DNA of 38,406 bases from a virus. A program made the position numbers and the translations under genes. The DNA lies in the IMG/VR virus record IMGVR_UViG_3300005337_000034, positions 1 to 38,406 of that record. One strand, 5' to 3'. The notes below the pieces were generated by a model that worked only from the letters and a program-made list of their open reading frames with translations, was not told where the DNA came from and made no database searches. Below are positions 33,394-38,406 of the stretch, in pieces (within the stretch, counting starts at the first letter, position 1; every line of letters begins with the position of its first letter).

Positions 33394-33878
33394 GACTTCT
33401 CCAGTTCCGGCATGTTGTTGCCGCGTTTTTTGTTGCAGGGTTCACAGGCCAGCACGCGGTTGTTTGCGTTGTCGAGGCCGCCACGGTCAAGCGGCACAAC
33501 GTGCTCGATGGTGGATGTGTTCAGGTCGATCTGGATACCGCACCAGTGGCAAGGAACCGTTTTGCGGCCCTTCATCATCTTGCGGCGGATGGCGCGGCTG
33601 TTGGTTGCGCGCTGGTCCTTGAGGTGCGCTGGTGCCACCTTCGGCTGCTCCTGCGACATTGCCACCGCCTGCGCCGGCGTCACGTTCTTGACGCCCTTGG
33701 TAGTCCGCGCCACGTAGGCTGTTCGCGCGGCTGACAGCGGGTAGTAGTTGACCAGCAGCGCGCCGTGAATCTTGTAGTGGCCATTGGTTGATCCTGGCGC
33801 CGGATATTCCAGCTTGACGCCAGCATCTCTGCAGAGTCGCTCTAATTCACGGACCCTGTTGAATTGCTCCATAGACAC
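33390..33878 (-). CDS. HNH endonuclease with HicA-like N-terminus
   Basis: GTG 33878 is preferred to ATG 33872 because GGGAGG lies seven bases upstream. The C-terminal half is an HNH nuclease: CxxC at 110-113, the EH pair 125-126 (His126 catalytic), Asn residues near 139-140, and CEPC at 145-148 binding zinc. Residues 8-60 look like a small double-strand-RNA-binding or HicA-like fold with GSTNGHYKI. It is the first gene after the right structured leader. HNH genes are common in phages as packaging helpers or free nucleases. Confidence 0.8.
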   Translation of the reverse strand: MSMEQFNRVRELERLCRDAGVKLEYPAPGSTNGHYKIHGALLVNYYPLSAARTAYVARTTKGVKNVTPAQAVAMSQEQPKVAPAHLKDQRATNSRAIRRKMMKGRKTVPCHWCGIQIDLNTSTIEHVVPLDRGGLDNANNRVLACEPCNKKRGNNMPELEKS

Positions 33879-34183
33879 GTTATGTCCTCCCTATAGTTAC
33901 ACTACGACTAATGCTGAGGGTTGGGGTGATTCCCCCGAGGCCTCGCTACTTTCAATCCTGAGCACTTTAGAACTGAACCACCGTCACCACGAATACCGTT
34001 CTCAGTACGGCCAGACTGCCCTCCAGCCTTGCGGCTGTCACCCTTTACATTCGTGTCCTGCTCGCCGCTGTGCGCGACTGCAAAGCCCCCCAGCAACTAG
34101 CTCGGGATTCAGTTCGCCCTGTTCTTCCGCGCGGCCGGGCGGCCCTTGCTGACGTGCGGTGTACGGTCGATGTGGCAGCCAGA
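33879..34183 (-). promoter_or_regulatory. Conserved structured leader before the HNH gene, right copy
   Basis: Non-coding. It contains the counterparts of the left leader: a GC-rich block near 34177-34120, hairpin TCGC/GCGA around a GCACA loop, AGCC-GCAA-GGCT (34036-34025, GNRA loop), CCGT/ACGG (34010-33996) and GGGG/CCCC (about 33936-33923). The ribosome site GGGAGG follows. The helices keep pairing although the bases differ from 1593-1876. A 62-codon frame inside it (34096-33908) is probably not a gene. Confidence 0.6.
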
Positions 34184-34300
34184 AACGCAAAAAGCCCTCA
34201 GAAGTATCGGCGCTTTCATCGTGGCAGCGATTCGGGATTTAACCCAGAAAACACCGAGGCTTATGAGGGCTTCGGATTTGTCTCTGCTGCCACATCGACA
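34184..34300 (-). ncRNA. Structured early-arm small RNA, right copy
   Basis: Homologue of the RNA at 1477-1592. S1 pairs GTGGCAGC (34293-34286) with GCTGCCAC (34228-34221). S2 pairs AAGCCCTCA..AAG (34272-34260) with CTTCTGAGGGCTT (34204-34192) and ends in a T run, then GCGTTT as in the left copy. GGGTTAAATCCC (34245-34234) matches the left palindrome. A further 14-base inverted repeat joins S1's 5' arm to 34166-34179, giving a competing longer helix. S2's 5' arm also sits in a local hairpin (CCGAAGC/GCCTCGG). Confidence 0.7.
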
Positions 34301-34306
34301 AAGCGA

Positions 34307-34336
34307 ACTCTACCGCTATTTCTTGATCACCGTCAA
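34307..34336 (-). promoter_or_regulatory. Putative promoter of the right structured RNA
   Basis: On the minus strand TTGACG (34336-34331), 18 bases, then TAGAGT (34312-34307). The -10 box ends 14 bases before helix S1, matching the left copy (15 bases). Confidence 0.55.
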
Positions 34337-34367
34337 TAGGTTGTGGAAATTAAATTTAATTCGCGCA

Positions 34368-34514
34368 TCAATTACCGAAAACCACGCCCCACGCCATCCC
34401 CATCATGAACCCAGCCCCAACGCATCCGATAGGCCAAGACCAGAAGGCCAGGGCCAGCAGAGCACCGAATAGCGCGCAGGGCAGGCACAAAAGGGCGAAG
34501 GCGAGGTGTTTCAT
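34368..34514 (-). CDS. 48-residue membrane protein
   Basis: ATG 34514 overlaps the preceding TGA. The product is almost wholly hydrophobic, with two probable membrane helices (about 4-25 and 28-47) and several Trp and Cys residues. It is the last gene before the right promoter and RNA element. Function unknown. Confidence 0.6.
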   Translation of the reverse strand: MKHLAFALLCLPCALFGALLALAFWSWPIGCVGAGFMMGMAWGVVFGN

Positions 34515-34750
34515 AGCAGCGAGGCTTGGGCAGTTTGCTGATGCGCTTCTGCAATGCGCTGATCCTGGAGCATCTTGTAGTCGGCATTCAATTCGCAGCC
34601 GATGAAGCGGCGGCCGTGTTGAATCGCAACAGCAGCTGTGGTGCCGCTACCCATGAACGGGTCCAGCACCACGTCACCCGGCGCGCTGCCGGCCAGGATG
34701 CACGGCTCCTTGCGGCGGAAGGGCGTGCGCATCATTTCAGTCCTTTTCAT
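34511..34750 (-). pseudogene. C-terminal remnant of a beta-class DNA methyltransferase
   Basis: The 79-codon frame has motif I DPFMGSGTTAAVA and the following IGCEL segment of an amino-methyltransferase, but the catalytic DPPY motif and target-recognition part, which should precede it, are missing. The sequence before PCILAGSAPG is short and unlike the family. It is coupled to the cytosine methyltransferase by ATGA. I read it as a fragment left by recombination. A retained AdoMet-binding mini-protein is the alternative. Confidence 0.65.
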
Positions 34751-35648
34751 TTGCAGAGAATCTCCCATGCTGTTGCTGCCACTCGCGGAACTTGTCCGTT
34801 GCCAATGGCTTTAAGTCGGTCCACCCGATTGGCCACCCCATCAGCCACTCGACCCAATCCGGGTTCAGTTGGCCAGCCTGGGAGCCGTCGGGCGATACTT
34901 GCGTGTTGAGGCGAATTTGCTGGCCTTTGGCCAAGCGCTCCTCTATGCTCTGCTTGCTCCACTTGTTCGCGTCCGAAGAGTTCGGCGTCCGCCACATCTT
35001 GACGGCCTGACTCAGGCGCATTTGTGACTTCTCGCCGTTCGGTGCCACATGCTTCGGCAACCCATTGGCCGTGATATGAACGGTCTTGGACACTTGGCGA
35101 TTCGAGTTGTCCGAGGCGCATGGCGTGGGCCACAATCCAGATTCGATCTCGCAAATGGGGAGCTCCGGTGTCTGCTGCAGAGATGACACCCCAGCGTGCA
35201 TCAAACCCCATCGCGGCCAGGTCTCCGAGAACGACTCCGAGTCCCCGAGAAGTGAGCATTGGACTGTTTTCCACGAAGACGAATCGTGGTCGAACATCGC
35301 GAATGATCCGTGCCATTTCGGCCCATAGACCGCTGCGCTCTCCGTCCATGCCGGCACCTTTTCCAGCTGCACTGATGTCCTGGCAAGGAAAGCCGCCCGA
35401 AACCACGTCAACAAGTCCTCGCCAGGGATTGCCGTCAAAGGTTCGGACGTCATCCCAAATCGGGAAAGGCGGGAGTGTTCCGTCGTTTTGTCGGGCCAGT
35501 AAAACTGATCTGGCGTAGGCGTTGTACTCGATGGCGCAGATTGTTCGCCATCCAAGCAAGTGACCACCGAGGATTCCGCCGCCTGCTCCTGCGAAGAGAG
35601 CGAGTTCTCGTAAGCCTTCATCATTGCATTGCTGATTGACCATGACAT
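34737..35648 (-). CDS. Overprinted 303-residue protein of the cytosine-methyltransferase locus
   Basis: This frame overlaps the cytosine methyltransferase over its whole length in a different frame. Unlike a random shadow it has coherent motifs I associate with a recurrent phage protein: SSWKTVQCSLL and a following WPRWGLM (about 125-150), GLWPTPCASD (about 170-179), and LNPDWVEWLMGWPIGWTDL near 265-283. ATG 35648 has the best-placed ribosome site (GGGGG eight bases upstream). Biochemical function is unknown. I consider both frames translated, pending proof. Confidence 0.65.
   Translation of the reverse strand: MSWSISNAMMKAYENSLSSQEQAAESSVVTCLDGEQSAPSSTTPTPDQFYWPDKTTEHSRLSRFGMTSEPLTAIPGEDLLTWFRAAFLARTSVQLEKVPAWTESAAVYGPKWHGSFAMFDHDSSSWKTVQCSLLGDSESFSETWPRWGLMHAGVSSLQQTPELPICEIESGLWPTPCASDNSNRQVSKTVHITANGLPKHVAPNGEKSQMRLSQAVKMWRTPNSSDANKWSKQSIEERLAKGQQIRLNTQVSPDGSQAGQLNPDWVEWLMGWPIGWTDLKPLATDKFREWQQQHGRFSANEKD
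34747..35643 (-). CDS. dcm: DNA cytosine-C5 methyltransferase
   Basis: The 298-residue product carries FAGAGGG (17-23, AdoMet binding), FPCQ with catalytic Cys87, the VENS motif with Glu125, RDRIW (motif VIII) and the C-terminal AIGNGQVP block (motif X). It methylates carbon 5 of cytosine in DNA, presumably against host restriction. The start may be ATG 35643 or GTG 35652, the latter overlapping the upstream stop as GTGA. The ribosome site is shared with the overlapping 303-residue frame. Confidence 0.88.
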   Translation of the reverse strand: MVNQQCNDEGLRELALFAGAGGGILGGHLLGWRTICAIEYNAYARSVLLARQNDGTLPPFPIWDDVRTFDGNPWRGLVDVVSGGFPCQDISAAGKGAGMDGERSGLWAEMARIIRDVRPRFVFVENSPMLTSRGLGVVLGDLAAMGFDARWGVISAADTGAPHLRDRIWIVAHAMRLGQLESPSVQDRSYHGQWVAEACGTERREVTNAPESGRQDVADAELFGREQVEQAEHRGALGQRPANSPQHASIARRLPGWPTEPGLGRVADGVANRVDRLKAIGNGQVPRVAATAWEILCK

Positions 35649-35897
35649 TCACATTACCCCCTTCATGTTTTGTGGCTCCACCCAATGCTCCGACACGACA
35701 ACGCGCAGCTCGGTGCGGATCAGGCCTTGTGCGGAGAGCAGCGCGACTAGGTCGGCGGGGACTTCCAGCGTGTCGGGCATCTGCCAGCGCTTGAGCATCC
35801 AGAATTTCGGCGCTTCCAGTTTCCAGCCTTCGCCGCGATTGCGGAGGGAGAAGCCATTGCGCATGCGGCGCTCGATTTCATCGAGGTCAGTTATCAT
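35649..35897 (-). CDS. 82-residue hypothetical protein
   Basis: The start overlaps the end of ninG by 11 bases. The product has a DLDEIERRMRNGFSLRNRG helix and a C-terminal beta-rich part (LRVVVSEHWVEPQNM). The AAGGGGG inside its last codons serves as ribosome site for the two frames downstream. No family recognised. Confidence 0.6.
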   Translation of the reverse strand: MITDLDEIERRMRNGFSLRNRGEGWKLEAPKFWMLKRWQMPDTLEVPADLVALLSAQGLIRTELRVVVSEHWVEPQNMKGVM

Positions 35898-36489
35898 TTT
35901 GCAATTCCTTCCATTTTCTGAGATATTTGAATTTGATCGACTGAATTGCTGAAATATCTAATTTCAGCGGCGGCTGTTCCGTCTCTAACCACTCGACAGC
36001 GACTCGGCCAATCTTCTGAATCAGGCGTATGCGGTACTCCACGATGTTGCCGCCGCGATGCTGGTTGCATGGCACACACTGCTTATGGACATTGTTCTCG
36101 TCAAAGCGCAAAGCAGGAGCTGCTCCCACGCTGCGGTAATGCCCGGCATCGTATGAACCATCGTGGAATCGCCCGCAACTGATGCATGGCTGATCATGGT
36201 CGCGCATGCGAATGTACTTGTTGAACTCCTTCTGCGCCTCTCTGAGCCAATCTTGCCGCGACTTCAACGCGGTGCGCCGCTCTCGATCCGTTTTGCGCTC
36301 CTGGGCTTTCCTGATGGCCTCAGCATGGATTGCAGCGCATTCCGGTCCGCAAGCCTTATGCGTCATGCTGCGCGGCTCAAAGAGTTCCTTGCAGACGGCG
36401 CATTTGCGCTTGCGCGGTCCTTTCGGCGGCTTTGGCTCGGCTGGCGGCTTCATCTTGAACGGCGTCCTGGTTATCGGAGTTTTGCGCAT
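35887..36489 (-). CDS. ninG: NinG/Rap recombination protein
   Basis: The product matches NinG (Rap) of lambdoid phages, which cuts branched recombination intermediates. Signs: KCAVCKELFEPR with a second Cys pair (CGPEC), then the nuclease-like core QPCISCGRFHDGSYDAGHYRSVG, and HKQCVPCNQHRGGN. ATG 36489 is chosen because it shares bases with the previous TAA; ATG 36498 is possible. It sits in the pR-like arm as in lambda and would work with the RecT/exonuclease system on the other arm. Confidence 0.85.
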   Translation of the reverse strand: MRKTPITRTPFKMKPPAEPKPPKGPRKRKCAVCKELFEPRSMTHKACGPECAAIHAEAIRKAQERKTDRERRTALKSRQDWLREAQKEFNKYIRMRDHDQPCISCGRFHDGSYDAGHYRSVGAAPALRFDENNVHKQCVPCNQHRGGNIVEYRIRLIQKIGRVAVEWLETEQPPLKLDISAIQSIKFKYLRKWKELQNDN

Positions 36490-36893
36490 TAAGGCCATGC
36501 GGACACCTGAGCAGGTCCGAACAGCGCCTCTACGAGCGAATCCCGCCACATTCCTATCTGGACGGCCTTGATGATCCTACGCCTGACAGGCGCCTCGTAA
36601 TCTTCAGCCGAATCGAAGCGCTTGCTATGCTTTTTGCGTGGCTTAAGTGCTACTGGCCGCCCAGCTTGACCAATCACGAACGTATCAGGAGTGCCGCCCT
36701 TGTTCGAGCGCTCCCCGCGAGTAGCCACAAGATGGCCGTTATTGCAGAGGTCGCGGAACCAGTTGCGGGCGGTTTGGCGGTTGACGCCGATATGCAGGCA
36801 AATAGCAGCACTGCTCACACCTGGATTGGCCTCCACGTGATCATAGACAGCTTGGAAGCGCTCCAGCTTCATTTTGGCGGTGTAGGCAAGCAT
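36489..36893 (-). CDS. Winged-helix DNA-binding protein
   Basis: The 134-residue product has an N-terminal helix-turn-helix (GVSSAAICLHIGVNRQTARNWF, about 25-46) followed by a wing (GHLVATRGER), and a basic C-terminal region. It is probably a transcription regulator or replication-origin binder. It is tightly coupled to ninG (TAATG) and starts two bases after the 73-residue gene. Confidence 0.65.
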   Translation of the reverse strand: MLAYTAKMKLERFQAVYDHVEANPGVSSAAICLHIGVNRQTARNWFRDLCNNGHLVATRGERSNKGGTPDTFVIGQAGRPVALKPRKKHSKRFDSAEDYEAPVRRRIIKAVQIGMWRDSLVEALFGPAQVSAWP

Positions 36894-36895
36894 GA

Positions 36896-37117
36896 TCAGC
36901 CCCTTGGATAGAGAGCGTTAATCTTGCCGATCTGGAGCAACAGATTCTTGCCGCGCTCGTCGCACTTCATAAAGAGGGCGATCATTTGTGCAAGCAACGG
37001 GTCAGCAGCCGGGGCCGAAAGAGGGGCATGAGTGTCAAATTCCCTGATTGCTGCGCGCTTGTGCTCGTCCGGGTGGTTCAGGCCATCGTGTTCAAACTGT
37101 TGTATTTCGCGTTTCAT
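36896..37117 (-). CDS. 73-residue hypothetical protein
   Basis: The helical product ends in KNLLLQIGKINALYPRG and has a His/Asp-rich N-terminus. It lies between the DUF1367 gene and the winged-helix gene, with only small gaps. Function unknown. Confidence 0.55.
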   Translation of the reverse strand: MKREIQQFEHDGLNHPDEHKRAAIREFDTHAPLSAPAADPLLAQMIALFMKCDERGKNLLLQIGKINALYPRG

Positions 37118-37126
37118 GATATCCCC

Positions 37127-37585
37127 CTAGGTGAACCGTAAAACTTGCTCTACTACATTATCAAGATCGTCCCGCGTGTAATTCGTCAAAATCCGCGCCA
37201 AGATCACGTCGATAATGGCGCTATACAGCTTGTCCTTTTCTTCATCTGTCATCTTTGCAAACGACCAGCTTTTCGGGATGAAGCGCAACTCCCCGTTCAA
37301 TCTGACGCGAGTTTCATAGAAGCCAGCCAAAATCGTGAGGTCAGCCCGGAACTGGTCGAAGTTCTTGGCGATCACGTCGCCCTTATAGGTCCGCTCGCCC
37401 GGGTCCCATGCCTCATATGCTAGATTCGCCAGCGCCATAATCTTGCGGTGAAACTTGACGTTGTTATGCCGCGTCATTGTCACCTTGACGCCCTGCCCCA
37501 GCTTCATCTTGGCGATAGCTTCGATGCCTTGCTGATCAACCGGGACGAGGCAGCCATTGGCGGCTTTAGCGAGCACAATTTCCAT
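37127..37585 (-). CDS. DUF1367-family phage protein
   Basis: ATG 37585 is chosen because it lies one base after the preceding stop; the open frame upstream overlaps the HTH gene and is shadow. The 152-residue product shows the DUF1367 pattern: VPVDQQGIEAIAKMKLG, FHRKIMALANLAYEAW, KNFDQFRADLTILAGFYE and the acidic C-terminus DDLDNVVEQVLRF. The family is common in the early right operon of lambdoid phages; its function is not known. Confidence 0.8.
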   Translation of the reverse strand: MEIVLAKAANGCLVPVDQQGIEAIAKMKLGQGVKVTMTRHNNVKFHRKIMALANLAYEAWDPGERTYKGDVIAKNFDQFRADLTILAGFYETRVRLNGELRFIPKSWSFAKMTDEEKDKLYSAIIDVILARILTNYTRDDLDNVVEQVLRFT

Positions 37586-37586
37586 T

Positions 37587-37826
37587 TCAATCCACCTTGC
37601 CGCCCAGCAGACGGCGGATGCGCGGAAGCGGTGTATGGAAAGCCTCCATGATCTTGATGATAGTGGCCGGGCCGACATCGATTTCGCCCCGGCGCATCCG
37701 AGACAGGTTGGTGGCCTGGATGCCGAGTGCGCGCGAAAGAGCAGCATCCGAAGGGATTTTCGGGTCGGCTTCGCGCTTCAGCGCATCGAACAGCATGTCC
37801 GCATGCTGCTTATTTTTTGACTTCAT
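37587..37826 (-). CDS. Cro/CI-type HTH regulator
   Basis: ATG 37826 has AAAGGAATTGCC upstream. The 79-residue product carries a helix-turn-helix (AALSRALGIQATNLSRMRRGE, about 27-47) of the Cro/CI type, with no oligomerisation domain. It is the first gene of the minus-strand arm and is divergent from the plus-strand promoter at 37914. This places it as the Cro-like or repressor element of an immunity region. A separate larger repressor is not visible. Confidence 0.75.
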   Translation of the reverse strand: MKSKNKQHADMLFDALKREADPKIPSDAALSRALGIQATNLSRMRRGEIDVGPATIIKIMEAFHTPLPRIRRLLGGKVD

Positions 37827-37865
37827 GGCAATTCCTTTCGGTTGTCTAGTGCTGAGTTCAAGCAT

Positions 37866-37900
37866 ATCACAATTATTTGCCATAAGAATAGCTTTGTGAT
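37866..37900. promoter_or_regulatory. Candidate operator, inverted repeat
   Basis: ATCACAA (37866-37872) and TTGTGAT (37894-37900) form a seven-base inverted repeat, with a smaller TTAT/ATAA repeat inside, in the AT-rich gap between the HTH gene and the divergent promoter. It is a likely binding site for the 79-residue regulator. Confidence 0.5.
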
Positions 37901-37913
37901 GATAATTTTGTTG

Positions 37914-37942
37914 TTGACGTATATTTTTTATCGTGGCATAGT
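37914..37942 (+). promoter_or_regulatory. Plus-strand promoter of the divergent early operon
   Basis: TTGACG (37914-37919), a 17-base AT-rich spacer and CATAGT (37937-37942). It is adjacent to the candidate operator, so repressible. Confidence 0.65.
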
Positions 37943-37985
37943 TCAGTCATGGGCAGCGCACATGGCACGGCGGAACTGGAGAAAA

Positions 37986-38126
37986 ATGATGTTTATCAAT
38001 GATCAAGTCTACTGCTACGGCGAACTGGATGTTCACTTCCAAAACGCCGAAGAGGCAGCAACCGACAGCCCGATATACGATGACTGCTCTATCACTGATC
38101 TGGTAAGCATGTACATCGCCGCCTAA
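37986..38126 (+). CDS. 46-residue hypothetical early protein
   Basis: ATG 37986 (or 37989) follows CTGGAGAAAA. The acidic product contains VYCYGELDVHFQNAEEA. It is first in the plus-strand operon from the immunity region. An open extension upstream covers the promoter and is not translated in this model. Confidence 0.55.
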   Translation: MMFINDQVYCYGELDVHFQNAEEAATDSPIYDDCSITDLVSMYIAA

Positions 38127-38158
38127 TCAACCCGCCCGCTTCGGCGAAATAGCACAAT

Positions 38159-38178
38159 GCCCGCCACGCGCGGGCTTT
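38159..38178 (+). other. GC-rich hairpin between the 46-residue gene and the pentapeptide gene
   Basis: GCCCGC (38159-38164), loop CACGC, GCGGGC (38170-38175), followed by only three T residues. It may be a weak terminator or an attenuator. Confidence 0.4.
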
Positions 38179-38216
38179 GCCACTGAAACACCACCACAAC
38201 CAAGGGAGAAAATACC

Positions 38217-38406
38217 GTGAAGATCACCATTGCAAACCGCTGGACAGGCGCTGAAATTTTCAGCATTGACGAAGTTGAGGCAACCGTCGCCAAGGCTTTG
38301 CTGGCAGCAATCAAGTCCGGTGCCGATCTGTCCCGTGCCAACCTGTCCGGTGCCGATCTGTCCGGTGCCGATCTGTCCGGTGCCGATCTGTCCGGTGCCA
38401 ACCTGT
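38217..38406 (+). CDS. Pentapeptide-repeat protein, 3' truncated by window
   Basis: GTG 38217 lies behind AAGGGAGAAAATACC. The first 33 residues are a short N-terminal strand/helix domain; from residue 34 the product is A(D/N)LS(G/R) pentapeptide repeats, which build a right-handed quadrilateral beta-helix. Six repeats are visible before the window ends inside the gene. Small phage pentapeptide proteins are frequent beside immunity regions; their function is unknown. Confidence 0.8.
   Translation, partial: MKITIANRWTGAEIFSIDEVEATVAKALLAAIKSGADLSRANLSGADLSGADLSGADLSGANL
38316..38405 (+). repeat. 15-bp tandem repeat, six units
   Basis: Units of TCC(G/C)GTGCC(G/A)A(T/C)CTG repeat without gaps to the window end, encoding the pentapeptide array. 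Near-identical units suggest recent slippage or an assembly break at the repeat. Confidence 0.9.

Noticed and set aside
33908-34096. 62-codon frame on the minus strand upstream of the HNH gene
   Set aside because: It lies wholly within the conserved structured leader, is Gly/Ser/Arg-rich, and the corresponding left leader has no equivalent open frame.
34070-34472. Plus-strand frames of 89 and 108 codons
   Set aside because: They run antisense through the right RNA element and lack ribosome sites.
34372-34587. 71-codon minus-strand frame
   Set aside because: Out of frame with the coupled 48-residue membrane gene and with the methyltransferase fragment; no ribosome site and Arg-rich product.
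38316-38406. CRISPR array
   Set aside because: The repeats are 15 bp, contiguous, without spacers, and encode pentapeptides in frame.

Overview
The window is most of a temperate, lambda-like dsDNA phage or prophage. No host chromosomal gene is visible. The head module (portal of about 780 residues, DUF5309/SU10-type major capsid protein, SU10-type adaptor, small podovirus-like tail set) suggests a short-tailed phage. The GC-rich third positions and protein style suggest a beta-proteobacterial host (Burkholderiales, perhaps Oxalobacteraceae). The host is an inference; no gene here proves it. No integrase or attachment site was found.

Layout. Two transcription units converge on an intrinsic terminator near 8.30 kb. 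The plus-strand arm (1-8.28 kb) is an early, pL-like operon: Ead/Ea22-like gene, small membrane peptides, RecT annealase, YqaJ-type exonuclease, VWA-domain protein, mini helix-turn-helix protein and a run of accessory genes, mostly with ATGA/GTGA overlaps. The minus-strand arm runs from an immunity-like HTH gene at 37.8 kb leftwards through DUF1367, a winged-helix protein, NinG, a cytosine methyltransferase overprinted by a second ORF, a methyltransferase remnant, HNH, putative replication genes, a second DNA methyltransferase and small genes. After a tRNA-Gly gene come terminase, portal, scaffold, capsid, tail, fibres, internal virion proteins and lysis. At the right edge a plus-strand promoter drives a 46-residue protein and a pentapeptide-repeat gene cut by the window end. 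If the molecule is circular, that operon would lead into base 1.

The most unusual feature is a pair of diverged but clearly homologous non-coding elements, one in each early arm: 1441-1876 (+), ahead of the RecT/exonuclease genes, and 34336-33879 (-), ahead of the HNH/replication genes. Each has a promoter, a structured RNA of about 113 nt ending in an intrinsic terminator, and a further leader of about 290-310 nt reaching the next start codon. Helices differ in sequence between the copies but keep pairing. The arrangement resembles C4-type antisense RNA or antitermination/attenuation leaders, but the identity is unproven.

Other standouts: two long overlapping reading frames that both look real (cytosine methyltransferase and a 303-residue protein, 34.74-35.65 kb); a secreted-looking collagen-like protein in the tail cluster; a virion-type SGNH hydrolase; a tRNA-Gly with C instead of U at position 33; and tetraloop hairpins at every junction of the capsid cassette.
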